Source: Hermodice carunculata
Taxonomy: Eukaryota > Annelida > Polychaeta > Eunicida > Amphinomidae
Direction: 5' to 3'
Assembly: GCA_964020975.1 (NCBI GenBank)
Contig: CAXHWN010002465.1
Coordinates: 310,001-374,000 of the forward strand
DNA length: 64,000 nt
The notes beneath the pieces are model-generated. The model was given only the letters and a program-made list of their open reading frames with translations, was not told the origin of the DNA and ran no database searches. Shown piece by piece: positions 13,020-27,510 of the stretch (its first letter is position 1; each line of letters starts with the position of its first letter). A program made the position numbers and the translations under genes.

Positions 13020-15179
13020 CTGTCGCATGACGAAGATACATGATCAAACAATGAAAGATATGCCGTACATATTGTACCTCAGTCACGCATCAAAGACATA
13101 TTGTGGAAAGCCATTTCTTATTTTACTCAGTATTTATAATATGATCACATACTTATATGTATGATTAACTCCATTTAATCATATATTAGAACATTTTTTC
13201 ATACGATCAAATATTTGATCATATCACGAGACATTTCAGTTATACAGACAAATCGAGTCAGGTATGGTGATATGAAAAATGCGTCGGATTCGTTTTACCG
13301 GCAAACAGATCATTGCGGGCTTACAGCCAGAGGCGTGTCGGGGGTGAAAGGTCTAATAATATCCTTCAAACAAAATAACAACACCAAATGAAACAAAAAG
13401 AAGCACAAAACGGAAGGGAAGAAACAAGAAATCTTTTTAATACACGTTTACAATAATAATTATTCTCTGCATAAGGTACGCACAATAATTCATTCAACCA
13501 AGAGTACTTTAATTATTCTGATTGATTAAAGCACTTTAAAAAATTAATAACTTTCGTTTTATAGTTTTCACCATTTTCCATTTTTCAAGACCGATTTAAG
13601 GTCCATGTTCGCACAACACTCTTCCTATAGGAAAGCATACTATTAATGGTAAAAATATCCCACCAATGAAAGAAAGTCGTTGGATCTTTTAACTTGTTTT
13701 AAAATGTTTTTATTGGACAACACCAAATTTCACTTATTGCTGTTTAGTTATTTCGTCACACTCAGCTTCAGAAAAGCTCTTTGAGACGCAGCTGAATGAG
13801 TATCTTTGATGAAAAAGAGCTGTTTTACATTAAACATTTGTTATGTCAAAACTTGGTTCTTTGATATTGGCCCATTGAGTTTCATGTCGAAACTTGCTTC
13901 AGCAATACCGGACCTTTTTAACCGTAATTTGAATGCATAAAGAAAAAGGTTAAACCAAAACGAAAACCAAAACCAAAACTCAACAAAGAAACAAAGCACA
14001 TAGAATAAAAGTAAAATAAAGACAGACTGGATATACCGAGAAAAAAACTAAAGCTTTTAAATTGAAAAAGTGCATTTTTTTACCTTCATTAAATGAATGC
14101 TTTTTTTAAAGAAAGTCTATGTACAGGTAGCTGTCACTTTTGTAAAAGATCCACGTTCAGTTAATTTACTAACCAGCTCAGATGAGCTAACAATGTATTT
14201 CATTATGGTATACCTGGTAAAGTAATAAGAATATGACAAAATTTTTAGAGCTGTATCACCGTAAAGACTAATGTTAAGGTAGTCGAGCTATGCCTTAGTA
14301 GACCGAAAATACCAGTTTTTATGTAATCGAGCTATGCCTCGGAAAACTAAACCCACTGTTCTCTGTTCGAGACTATGAAGTTAAAAATTCATATATACAT
14401 AAGTAATGAATACATTGTTGCAAAGGCCGTGATCGACATATCATAAATAATATAAAAATATGACTTTTTCCTTTTAATTGGTGACAAAAATCTGCTTTGA
14501 TCTGAGCTTACAATGTGACATGGGTATGCAATATTGTGGTAATATCTTGTTACCGTTCAAGCATTTTCTCTACTGTTTCCACTGAATTGCTCCCAACACG
14601 TGTGTCTAAAAGCCAAGCATAGATTTTCTTTATTTTTGTTTGTTTCGGAATTTCAAGGCTTATTCTTACAAAGCCACAAAGTACAATGGCATCAACTTTG
14701 AAGCACTATAACATTATTGCAAAACAAGCACAGATAAAAACGCCTTTTCATCCACATATGGAGCCAGTAGTTATCTAAAAACAGTTCACAGATTGATAAA
14801 ACCATTATGATGTTGTTTCCACATTTGTATATTCATGTTATATTGCAGTGTAATTTCTGATCAAAAAGCTGTTGTTTATATAATAATTTAAATCAAAGGA
14901 CTATTTAAGCTTGTTTTATAATCTATTGATCATGGCCCTTTAAAAAATATATACTTTGTGCATACTTTTCAGTTCATGCAGCCTGAAAGGTGATAGTGTA
15001 CTTAGATTACCGGGGCATATCTCGACTACCTTCAAATATAATGGCTAATCAAATCGGAATCAATATTTTCTTGATGGGCTTTTCACTATTGAATAAAAAC
15101 ACAGCCACTATGAATATTCTGTCAACATGAAAATTTTCAGTATTTGCAGTTTTTTTTATTTGGCAGCACAAGCCACCAT

Positions 15180-15182
<3 letters not shown>

Positions 15183-15262
<80 letters not shown>

Positions 15263-15306
15263 TATGTGTATATATATATATATATATATGTCTGTCTGTC
15301 TGTGTT

Positions 15307-15363
<57 letters not shown>

Positions 15364-15380
15364 TTATATACATATATAGA
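15183..15380 (+). repeat. (TA)n array with TGTC/TGTA interruptions
   Basis: Nearly 200 bases of TA repeat broken by GTCTGTCTGTCTGTG at about 15290 and by single TGTA units. Confidence 0.95.
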
Positions 15381-16968
15381 ACATAACATTCAGTTTCAAA
15401 CAAAAATGTATATGTTAATCATGCCCTTGTGTTGTGAAACCTTTTTCAGCGTCAGAATCTGAAGGAATTTTTAATACTATGAATGTCTTGTTGGTTCGTT
15501 TCAGATAGCATATTCGCATGACAGCTGTTTGTATATATGATATGATTATATCGTAAAATATATGTGGGAGTATGCTATCATCTGTAAAAATTTTGATGAG
15601 AAATAAGCTCTGACATAAAAGCCCAGTGTTTCATTGCTTTTTTGGCCAGCACTGCAAAGACATCTAAATATAAATGTGGACACGCTATGACATGGTGCAG
15701 CACACATGTAAGTACATGCCCCAGTGGATTTGGAACTTCAGAGTATGGTAAGCCAGTATGGAGAGAAGGTCTGAAATTTTTGAACAGAGACTTCCAATAT
15801 TCAAAGTCTGGATACGGGCCTGGGATGGTCCCCGATTCTGAACATGCAGTTTCCCGCCCTTAATTCCCTCACTCATTGCGAAAAGGAAGAGCATTCTCTG
15901 AACATAGCAACTCTATTTTTCTTAAACTGTTCAGTAATATTTGGTCTTCGCTCAAATTACTCAAACTCATGGAGACCGACCTCAATGTTCGTATTTTCTC
16001 TAATAAAACTCCCAGACTCCCGGTATTCAAAATCGCACGAGGAGGGCATCACATTTGAACATATCAGATACATTTAAACATATGTCCAAATAGATTTAAT
16101 GATATATTCAAACACATTTTACGATACGTCAACACCAGTTTGCATTTGATCATATGATTAAATCCGTTTCATAGTTTCATCAAGTATTTCATGATGTGAT
16201 TAAATATTCGCACCTATGAAAATATTCGAACATATGATCAATTATTGAAGATTTGATCAATTATAAAATCACGTGAATAAAAACCAGAAACAAAAGGCTG
16301 CTTTGATATTTACAGATCAATTTTGCCATATGACTATCCACCTTAAACTCAAGGTTACCTGTTTTACACCTAGACACAATTCCATCATTTGATTAAATTT
16401 TGTGACCTTGACCTCATTTTGAAGGTCATATTAGTCATGTATGTGCAAAGGTGGGTCTGTCAAATAATGCTTTGCCTGGAAGTGCCTCTGGCTAACATTT
16501 AGACTGACATCATGAAGAATACATTTTATTCAGCATCAAGAATATACCACTCTATTATGTGCCAGGCTTACACAAAAAGTGATCAACTTTCTTTCACATT
16601 TATTATTTTTTTTCTTTTTTGTACAATCGAGTTTGTGCAGTTATGATTTATTTGATGTCCTTCATAAATAACACAGTCATTCTGATATATCTTGATGCCT
16701 GGAAGCCCGTAACAGGTAATGGAAATGTGAAAGTTATGTGATTAGTGTTGCAGTGGTCTGAATAGTTTAAAACATTACGGCTGTGTGAACAACTCGTGCT
16801 CAGCTCAGCTGAAAGATATTCCAGTTCAACTAGATGTGAAACGTGACAGTCCCATTGGTTCTGACTTATGTGTATTTGAAGTTTCATAAACAAAGGTCAA
16901 ATTTGCACATTCACATATGTAACAATATTGTTATACCCACTGGCATGAAAATGTATCGCAATCAATCA

Positions 16969-16972
<4 letters not shown>

Positions 16973-17006
<34 letters not shown>
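16973..17006 (+). repeat. Short (TA)n
   Basis: About 17 TA units after CAATCAATCAATCA. Confidence 0.9.
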
Positions 17007-17009
<3 letters not shown>

Positions 17010-20000
17010 GCAATGTTTCGCAAACTGATATTTCATGAAAAATCAAGAAATAGCGTGATTCCTTTTCAGCGAACATGCTTGAAACAGGTAACCAGCCCTG
17101 AGAATCCTCATCCCCGGGTTATTTTGATGCAATTGCCCAAGCGATTCTAAAAAAGCAGATCTTTTGGATTCCCACCAAAAATGTGTACAGATTTCTATGA
17201 GTAGTACACGTTGAACCCACTGCACACACACTAACTGTGCGTGTCATGTTTATACCAGGGGAGGTATGCTAGTTGAATTTTCTATCCAAATATTCCAATT
17301 GCGGCATTGATACAGAAGTCTGAGTATAGATGAGGCCACGTACACTGGAACAGAAGTCAACGCTTACAGAAAACACAAAAATGCACAAAGCCACATAAAA
17401 CTGAAGCTTCTCGTGTTGAAAAAATATGGTGTGTTGTCCCATGCAATGCTCCAACAATTGGCCCAGCGATTCCATAGAAGAGAATGTTTGAAAAATTTAC
17501 TCCAACATGAATACTATACTAAGATCAATTAAACAAATGGCCGGAGCATGACCTATAGAAGATACCATGTGGAGACTTGTCCAAGGTACATCTTCAGTAA
17601 TTTTAAAAACATTCCACGGAACTGCTTTGGAGAAACCTGCATGAACTCCCAGGTACAACGGTATTCCTATTATAACCATGTACTTTTCCATATTACTACG
17701 TAATTTAGAAACTTATAGACAATAGAGTGATAAAAGAAGCTATATCTGGCCAACATAAGCAGAACCCAAGACAGGCTACCTAATGAAGATAATCCACCCA
17801 TCAGGTTCAGACAAGTTTAAATGTACAAACAGACACAGACGTTCACATGAAAAATAAAAGACAAAACGCCGCATGTTAGAAAAAGTAAACAGTTGAGGGA
17901 CGATGGACAACTTACGGTTCATTAGGCTAGCTGACAAGTGAGCTGAGCCAAATACTGCGTTTATAACTAATATGCTATATTAAATAATGTTTGACAACTG
18001 TGTTGACGTCGCTAATGAGGGTGCTGAACAGTACATAGCTGATTACAGGCACCTTACAGAATAGGTCTTACAAATAAGTAAATTCAGTAATAAACTAATG
18101 ACCTTTGAGGGAAAACTGACATGGAAACAACGGCGCATGGAGCAGCTAATCTTAGTTGTTGAAAAGCACGGAATCTGCTGTAAAACATTACTCAGTGGGT
18201 AAGTGTTTTCCTGGAACAATGATTTGCTCGTGCATGGTGAAGGAGTCCAGCCTACCTTGATTTTCTTTGTGCTAATCACGACCAACGGCGTGGTCAATCG
18301 AATCACTGTAATGATTCAAGAGTCAAAAGTCTCTTAAAAAGATATCAATTCAAGGACCACCGTGAGTATATTTTCCAAAGAAAAGAGTTGTGTATGTCAA
18401 TAGCTTTCCTCAGCGTGGTTTGCGTGCATTACTCATAAAGGTCGATGGGGAAAACCGTAAACGTCCTAATTCTGGCACTGAAACTCGTAAACCCGAGAAC
18501 CCCTTCCGCGGTCTGGATGAGCACGACTTTCAGTATAGCCAGATATAAGAACACACAATGTGTATTCCAACATTTGTTGTGGAAGACAATTTCGTAAAAA
18601 TACAGATCGCTAGGGAAATTTGGTTGGTTGGCATCTAACCTGATTTTAAATAGACAGAAGTCTCTGAATTTTAACCAACTTATACATCCAGTGCTTCTTT
18701 CTCGACCTTTCGAAAGAATCTTTACAGACATGGAATTAAATCACACCAATGATAAATCAAATTCATATTGTTATATAAAAACGTAGTGTATACATATATA
18801 TTCATATTTGACACAATTGCTTTGGATTAGGTAATGGTTAAATATGGCCCTAAATAACCAAATGTTTTTGCCGGTTAAGGTATGACACATATAGACGAAC
18901 CTTCTAATCGGTTCTATGCAGTGAAAGTTCACTTTGAATTTCCAAAGAATTCATGGGATTTGAAAACAAGCTGTAAAAAGACAAGCAACGCATCGTCAAT
19001 CAGCCAATGGAGTTAGAGTCTTCTACAACGGGTAACCGATAAAAAATTCTACAACGCACACTCAAGACGTCAACTAATATATATGATCCACAAGAACGTG
19101 TCATGGGGACAAGGCTACGAACATAGGCCTGTGATAATATCTTTTAATGTCATAATGTGACCACTTAATTTCCCGTTTGAGTGTAACAGTTCTAGTCTAT
19201 CACGCCCACCCTACCCCGAATAGAAATATACTGTATACCCTCTCACGTTATTAGACAGAGGCCCTGATGGCCACATTAGCTTGACCTTGAAAAATGATCT
19301 CTAAGTTGGATGGCTGTTCCGTCTACGCTTTGTCGGAAGCGAAATTTGCATTGGATCTCTCTGTTACACGTTGTAGAGGAGCAATTTCGATTGGCTAAAC
19401 CGGCAGCACGTCGTGAAGCAAATTTCATTGGGTACCATGGCTACGCGTCATCCAGAGAGGACTGATTTCTCCGCTGTGCATAGAGCAAGAGAAATGCAGT
19501 TTTCAAGAGCATCTATAATTGGTTAGTTGAGCTATGCAACGTGAAGTCATAAGTCTCTGTACTACGCGTCGCAGGTCTCGGTGACGCGCAGGGGTAAAAT
19601 ATTTTCTCGGCAGGCGTAGTGGAGATAGTCATCTGATTGGTTGGGTCGACTTCGCATAGCCGAGACAGAAGTGCGCGTTGTCGAGTCTCGATTACGGGGA
19701 AGACGTGTGCGTTATGGCCCTGTTGGCTAGCTGTAAAGCCTAAGCGTGCAAGCTTTGTGACAGCGATTTAGAGGGCATTGCTGAGCTGTTGTTTTTCTGT
19801 CCTGTCTTAAAAACATTAAGAACAGACTGTCTTTGATAAGTCAAAAAAAAAAAAAAAGCATAGTCCAATGGGTATTCATCAGGGAAACAGTTCATCAGTT
19901 CATCTACAAGCATGAACGTTGACGAAATACGTTGGGTTAGCAGTGAATTTCACAAATTGTTGCATATAACCCTTGATTCACATATAAAGTGGCATAAAAT

Positions 20001-20796
20001 ATACATTTTCTGAAAGCTAACTAACCAAACATTCTGCTAATTACAATTTTATAATGTTAGTTGATGGCAATGTGTACATAACACCAACAACGATGATCAT
20101 CAAAATTTACCACAGATATCGACTCAGCTCATGCAATTCTGAAGTTGAGGACCTCAGATCTTCAATAAACTAACGTCAATGCTTTGAATCAAAACGTGTG
20201 TATCAAGCGTTTACAACTAGTGCCGCTTTGTCATCAGAATGAGTTAAAAGTAGCTTTGCTTTGATATCATCATTCTAACTTCAAACATCTGGATGCAAGG
20301 AACAATAACAAATATTTGACATTCGGGACCCGCTTTTTTCAATTGCAGTGTCTTTTTTGTACAATGCAGAAAAACATTAAAATGTGCAAGCTCAATCGCG
20401 AAATTATATGAAAGAATCACGATTTCCTATCTACACTTTTTTAATTGCCGTAAAAAACTGCTTCCGAGAATCATTACTCAAGTCTACGACGTTATTTTTT
20501 CAGTTCGTATGCTTACCAAAAATGTATACATTATTGCACTTTTTAAGCAGATTTACAGTATTATAAACCGAAAAAAATCGGTCGGCACTGAAAATACTGA
20601 TAACGTAACGTATATCTCTGTATTTCTGGGAAAAGTTTGACAACGGTTGTAAGAGTTAAGTGAAAAGGGCACGGTCCGACAGAAGCAAATTGCTGAATTA
20701 ATGTTGCTATAACAATTTTTTTCGATCCTTTGAATTCGACTTAAGGAATGCACTCTTGACTGTACAGTATTGGTGACAAGGTTTTATCGAAGAATT

Positions 20797-20920
<124 letters not shown>

Positions 20921-21285
20921 TATTGCTCTATCTGGACACATCAGGGGCTGACTCCGCCCATTTGTTGCCACCGGTGTAGAGGGGTACATTTCGAATAATT
21001 TTTTTTCATCATCATCATCATCATGAATCATCAAGGGACCGAACTTTCCACACTAGTCCACCCGCATATACCCAACGTTACGTTGACCATAAAATGGTTT
21101 CATGCAAGTACGAACTTAGGTACTTTTTATTTCAAATATATATAAACGTACCGTTGTCTGTGTTTCTATTCACCTTTGTTGATACCTGAACAGCGCAAGT
21201 GAAGTATCTTTATTACCATTACTGTGTATGTGTTGGGCACTGTATGCTCAAACATGCAGCTACGATAGGGAAGAAATGAATATAC

Positions 21286-21595
21286 CCTGCTGCACTGCAG
21301 CCCCGTAGGCAAACCAAGTCATTCTTCTGAGAAGCCGCATCGTCTCAGCCCCTGTCGGCTGCCGCCACTGGGAAGACAGGTCCACGGCGGTGATTGCTAC
21401 TCCAATGAAAGGAACTGCTAACATGACACACAACCAAACCTCTACACGGAACGGGCGTAGAAATACGGTGAAAAAATTTTCGCTGGGTCTCTTGTAGATA
21501 AGTAAAGCTGGCTCGTGCCAGAAGGGTACCGTGTAGTCAATCACTGTGTCCCGTTCTTTGTTGATGGTAAATTTGGCCACTGCAAAATCTGCCTC
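21286..21595 (-). CDS. iGluR-like exon: end of S1, M1, pore loop
   Basis: Acceptor ATTCATTTCAG precedes 21595 and donor GTATAT follows 21286. It is 310 bases, entry phase 0 and exit phase 1. It opens EADFAVAKFTINKERDTVID, where R is the amino-acid-binding arginine, then YTVPFWHEPALLI ends S1. M1 is around VEVWLCVMLAVPFIGVAITA. The pore loop MTWFAYGAAVQQG carries glutamine at the Q/R site, so a cation-conducting, possibly calcium-permeable pore is expected. The donor GTATAT is weaker than the others. Confidence 0.97.
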
Positions 21596-24048
21596 CTGAA
21601 ATGAATACGGATATTTATACGATGGTTCTGTTTCTTTTCGGTGAAGTTGGAATATATATTTGGGGACAAAGTATGCAATTTCAATCTATCAAGTGTAGCA
21701 TTTAGACATTGCTTATACCGCTTAACGTTATGTCAGTTATCCTCGTTGCGAATAACTTTGACTGACCAGAAGATTAATGCCGCTACATCGGTGCCCCGCT
21801 GTAGAGCGGTAAATTTCCTTAGAGATGGTTCAATATTATCATCATTTTTGAATTAGGGCACTAAATTTTATGACCCCCTCTCTCCCCCAAATTAGTACTT
21901 TGAAAATGATAATGTTTCAAAAAAAACAGACCAAAAGTGCACAAAATTGGCTAAAATTTGACTATCATTTTCCTTAATCTGCGAAAGTGTACAGACCCAT
22001 TTAACCCCCTTCTCCTCTTGTGTACTGCAAGTAATGATTAAACATGACGAAAATGTTGAACCTATCCCTTATAAAATTATTAGTATCGATTTTCATTAAC
22101 CCTCAGCGGCTGTATTCACAAAGAGTTTAATCAGATCGTGAATTTAGTCCTAAAATCAAAGTCAATGTGCCTGTGAAGATGGAATTTGATAGAAGCAAGG
22201 GAGATACGGATGTGTAAAGTGAGTGAACTTGTAATGATGGAAATGAACGTTTCCTGAAGGGTTTCTGATGTAAAAAAAAGGACCCTGAAAATTTTTTGTA
22301 ATTACTGAACACAAAGAACATCCGAGTATAGCGTATCCTACAGGCAGATTGAAAGTATTGAACAAAGTATTGAATTCGAGTATAATGTATCATACAGGTA
22401 GATTGAAATTATTGGACACAAAGAACATCCTAGCGTGGTATATCGCAACGCCAGATTACAGTTATTTGACAGAGAGAACATTTGAGATTGGCATATCCCA
22501 CAGGCACCCTGTGCTTCTATATTGAGGATATTAATTCTTTAAAGTGTGGACAACCTTTCACAAACTAGACAGCAAGGAGCTGACTGCAGTTCTTTACTAT
22601 TCTTATGTTCAATCCAAATTTGTAGCTCATCGTCAAGTATTTCTTCCAAATTTGTTTTGCTTCTTTGAATGTGGTTTTTACAGTTCTTCAGTGTATACCA
22701 ATTTCAATTTTCTGATCATTTACCCTCAATTCGAAATCAGTCAATATTTTCTAATGGTTTCTGACTTACATTACAACCCCTTCATTAATTATGAAATTTT
22801 ATGCAACTTCATAATGTTCCGCAGTCATTGTTGTATGTTACGTTATCATTAAATTTATTTTCAAATAAACTTCGCGCACATTAAAAAAATGTCGAGGGGG
22901 GGGTTCTTTATCATTGGTTACATAATCATGCAGGCCGTGTAGCGCAATATTTGAAAGGTATTTTATGTGTTTGCAAAAAAAGGAAAATTGCCAAATAATC
23001 TACATCATGAACGTGAGATTGACAGCAAGCTTGCTGGTTCACCTTGCATCATTAATTTCAGTCTTTGGACGTTCATATGATTGTAAAATATATGAAGACA
23101 TTTCTTGCCTGCATAACATCAAATCTGTTCTTCAGTAATGTAAGGGTTTACCATTCTCCATTGTAAAATTGTGAATTGCATATAATTGCAAATAAAATAA
23201 AGGTATACTCAAATTTCACTCATGTATTTCTCTTTTCCCAAATTTCGTTAATGACATAAAAGAATAAAAAACTGTAAATACAATACAATTTTAACACAGG
23301 CTTAACAAGAAGTATATCCAGTAATACTGAAATTAAAACCAGTTAAATACCTGAAATGCAAAAGTATTGTGCAAATTTTTATACCACAAACGGAGAGAAT
23401 ACTCCAAACATGTTTACGTTACTAGCACATGAAATGCGTGTATCAGAATCCAGGCTCATACTCATCATTCCCAAGCATGACGTAGTGTTCACACTAATTA
23501 ACCAGCATGTTGCTTGGAAATGGAATGCGATGATTATTCTACACTTTTGAACATAACTACCATTAGATCATTTGGAGCAGGAGACTTGATGGTTGAAACT
23601 TGAATGGGACTCATTACGCTATTGGGACAAAACTTGCAACGTCATTGTCTTATAGATAGCAATGCATTTATTTGTATCTGAAGCTATAAAATCAGACTTT
23701 TGCTTTTGTGCTATTTATATAAGACAAACACGTTGAGCTCTCTCGAATCCTTTCGTGGTTGGAATAAGACAAATGCCCAAGTTTTCCCGGTAGCAAGGTT
23801 GGGTCCATTGCCCCCCCCCTTCCCCGATCCTCGCAACGAAACGCTGTTAGTCTACGGCATGTTCTTATAGGAATTTTTTTTTTCAAAATGTTTGGTACGT
23901 TAACCCTTTTCCGCTCACACCGATACACAGCGACCAGTAATTACAACAGACGTCTTATCCGTCCCGTTTACTAAATATTGCCCTTCCTCAAAATATTTCA
24001 ATGAAAGTTTCAGGGAAGACGTACCAGAATAGCATGCCAAAAGTAAAT

Positions 24049-24093
24049 AGCTTTCCTCGGCAGCGCCTGGGAGGAGGTGCGCCGAGGAAAGCT
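24049..24093. repeat. Perfect hairpin, 13-bp stem extended by inner pairs
   Basis: AGCTTTCCTCGGC (24049-24061) and GCCGAGGAAAGCT (24081-24093). Inside, GCGCCT/AGGTGC adds six more near-pairs. The outer sequence AGTCAACAGCTTTCC is shared with an element at 35748. Confidence 0.9.
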
Positions 24094-25959
24094 GTTGACT
24101 TGGTCCTATAACATGACCTTTGAAATTATGCCAAACGAAATTTAACATCCTGGCTCTTCGAGGCGGTTTGAGCGATGAAGTGAATATGTCCAAATGTTTT
24201 CTTCAAATCACATTTCTTTATTCCACCACTGAAAGGTTTATTCCAACTTAATTCAGTAGTGCTTTATTAATCCTCCTCAGTCTGGAACTGGCATTCCGAC
24301 ATTACATATGAGTTGGCGGTTCATTAACACCTATAAATTGGCGTCCCATCAATACGTTTGGTTTAAACATATTCTATTCGTGAAAAGTACAATTGTACAA
24401 TTTTACAATCCTGGTTATAAGCACGATTGGGAAAGAGGGCTACGCCCTATATCAATCCCTCTCGAGAAATAAGACAATTACAGACATGACCGCACAAGAC
24501 GCACGTGGAGTCGGGTACATGCAGTAGATGACAACACCCAGACAAGACAGATAGTGGGGCTATGCCAGTAATAAGTTTAGTTTTCCTTTCTTTCTTTCTT
24601 TTTTTTTTTTTTTTTTTTTTTTCTTCACAAAACTTGAGTATGTGACACGGTGTGAGGCCAAAATGATCATCTGGTTTTACATACAACATGGTCTAAGTAA
24701 TGGCGACTTAATCGTAAATATTGAAATTTATAACTAAGCACGATGCACACATATACTCTTATACTGAATGTGCATCGACATTTAAGGGTTGGACGGCAAG
24801 CTCTCCCAGCTGTGGCAAAGGGTCCGAGTGCCCTCAGATCCTCTAACACAAAGCAGGAGCGCAAGTCTGTCGGTATCACACGTAGCTATTAAAGTAAACA
24901 AGATCACCCAATGCCTTCAGAATTGAAACGCCCGGTGGCGTGAATAAATTCGTGCACAGCTAAAAAAATGTTAATGTTGTCAGGAAAAGAACATTGTGGG
25001 GAACCATAAAGTAAAGTTTGTAAAGTGAAGGGAGCAAAAGGGGCAATACGTTTGCATTGGCATCCCATTAATACTTATGAATTGGCGCCCGGATGCATAG
25101 ACTGGTGCTTTGACACGAATACCTGCCTACTATGCACACAGAATTTCAATGTTTCTCGGATTGAGAAAAGCAAGATAGTGCCAGAAAAGTGAGCTGACCA
25201 GCCAAACATTGTCCAAAGCATCCGTCTGGGCGTCCGGGGATTTAGCATTCCGTCACGAACTGTGCCATACCCTGCCCTACCTGATCTTAAAGCAGGCTTA
25301 CACAAAACGCTGTTCAAACACCACCAACCAAACCGTGATTGTGTACATCGTAAACGTACAGTGAAGATGTAGCCTGCATGTGCTAAACCTGGCATTTACT
25401 GGTGCGGGGAGGGCTGTAACAGGATTCAACTTAAAGCCAAACCTGTTTGTTGCTTCTGCCGACAAAAATGTGAAACGTGGCGTGTATACAGAATGGGTCG
25501 CAAATATCAAGGACCACGTAACAGTACTAACACAGTCTCAAAGGGGCTCGCAACAGAGAAGAAGCCGCTGTATTCAGGTGGTCATTATGCATGTACATTT
25601 AGTTACATGATGCAGGTAACCGCCCTACTGCTTTCCATGAAAAAATAGGCATCAGGATTTTCGGAATTTTACTTTCCGATCCTTCTTATTTTTAGTATTT
25701 TTCTTTTGTACACATTCCAATATACAATAAACATTTCAAAGTTATCTCAATAGGGTGACAGTAAAGTGTATGATCTTATTGAATGACGAGTTTTTGGATG
25801 ATCCATAAAATTGATTGATATCGTACAAAATAAATCAATAAATTTTCCTATTTGATAAGGAATGAACGAACAAATAAACACATTAATTAAAATGATAAAA
25901 TCAGGTCAATATTCTCCCCTTTTTAAAGTCCTGCAGTTAAGTATCCATCAAGCTTAGTA

Positions 25960-27060
25960 GGTTCCAAAATTGAAACATTCATTAAAAATCGGAGGTCCGG
26001 AGTATCACCACCTAGTGACAGGTATGATTGATCCTCCCCCAACCTACAATCTGATTGACGGTTTTATAAAAGAAGTCCAAAAATGGGGAAAACACACGCA
26101 GCGCCACATGTTGAACAAACTGGGGTCGACGGATCCCCATAAGTGTTCATATGCAATTTCAAAGAAACTGGTTGACTGGTTTGAGATTTCTTCAGATATT
26201 GCCTAAAAACTTAACAAACCAAAGAATTAAAAACTCTAAAAATCAATCAAGCACGACCATTTAGACAAATTTGATAGAGACCCACCCAAGGCATATTCCC
26301 GTCAAGTTTGAAGTAAATCTGACTGACGGTTCAGAGAAGTCGAAAATGTGAATTGTTGACAGTTGCACGGACAAACGACGGACTATGGCCCACACTGTAA
26401 CCTCGGCTGACTTGTCAAAATCCTAAATCAAAGGCGCATGACCATTTGAAAAAAACTCAATGGACACTCACATAATATACATACCTACCAGCCTCGAAGC
26501 AAATCTTGCTGACGGTTTTGGAGAAGTGTAAATTGTGAATTACCATTGCAATCCACATTTGCTCACATTCTAATCAACAGAACGTTACGACTCAACTGAA
26601 AAGTAGTGGAACTGAAAAAATGATAGGACATCATGGATCCTGAGCATCATCATCAAGTGAATTACTATGTTTGACTCTTTCATAAGATAAATTTCCATCA
26701 AGACTCAGCACAATCCAAGTGGCGGTTTTGGAAATAAATTTGAAAAAGTAAAAAAACGCACAAAGTTATAAAACTGCAGCGCCACCTGTTAACTAAATGA
26801 AGGTTTAGGGGGCTCCAAAAAGTGTTTCTGTGTCATTTAGAGGCAATTTGCCAGAAGATGCAGAGGCGATTTTTCAACGATTTTCCCCAAAAATGAACTA
26901 AAAATTCATAATGAATTACCGAAATTGACAGGGGCGCGAGCATTTAAACAAACTTGGTAAAGCCCCACCCAAGATAAAATCACTCTGAGTTTCATATTTT
27001 TGGGGAGGCAGCATTATCATGGACGACGGACGAACTCAGTATCCATCGAATCTCAGTTGA
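25960..27060 (-). repeat. Decayed copies of the 58-59 kb repeat family, opposite orientation
   Basis: GCAGCGCCAC(a/c)TGTT.AC.AA recurs at about 26098 and 26777, followed by ..GTGTT..TGT..AATTT. A coding-looking frame of 78 codons at 25970-26206 is part of this repeat. It lies in the channel-gene intron between the S1 exons. Confidence 0.6.
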
Positions 27061-27249
27061 TCGACAAGTCAGTTAGGCTAAAATGAAAGTCGTGGTTCTA
27101 TATTTACATTGGGTCCAAAGTGGAACATTAGGGAGATAGGATCTTTCCTGCTCGTCATTCCCTGATAAACGCAAGGTCATGAACTGCAACGGCAAATCTT
27201 ATCGCCCACTGATACATCCATTGATGCACCACCACTTTTATCCACATGA

Positions 27250-27510
27250 CATAATCCTACAACCACGTTACCGGAAATGTGCGCCCAAAACCCAGTAACT
27301 TTCAACTTGTGGCTCTGGCCCCTCCAATATCTCGATTGCTTTCATCTTCTACTAAATGCCTGCCTCATGCTGCCTTGAAATCAGTAAATCCGTTGTCTGT
27401 ATCAAATCAAACAACGTCAGCCGCACGATTTGTAATTCCGCTTTCCATAATTGCACATTTAACATTGTCACCGGTAACCATTGACGGTTTAAATGCTGGA
27501 GCCTAGAAAC
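27250..27510 (+). other. Unidentified open frame, coding-like but unplaced
   Basis: A plus-strand frame of 75 codons (27279-27506) reads NFQLVALAPPISRLLSSSTK and SLSVSNQTT..., ending TIDGLNAGA. The opposite strand over the same DNA reads APAFKPSMVTGDNVKCAIME. Composition is more GC-rich and protein-like than its surroundings. It may be part of an unrecognised mobile element. No neighbouring exon or domain supports a host gene. Confidence 0.25.

Noticed and set aside
18429-18731. 100-codon minus ORF as a channel exon
   Set aside because: Pore and M3 exons join in phase as QQG-GVKL with no residues missing, so no exon is needed here.
27279-27506. P-type ATPase 'MVTGDN' motif on the minus strand
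   Set aside because: Only the six residues match; the following sequence does not fit the P-type ATPase hinge region and no other ATPase motif is near.
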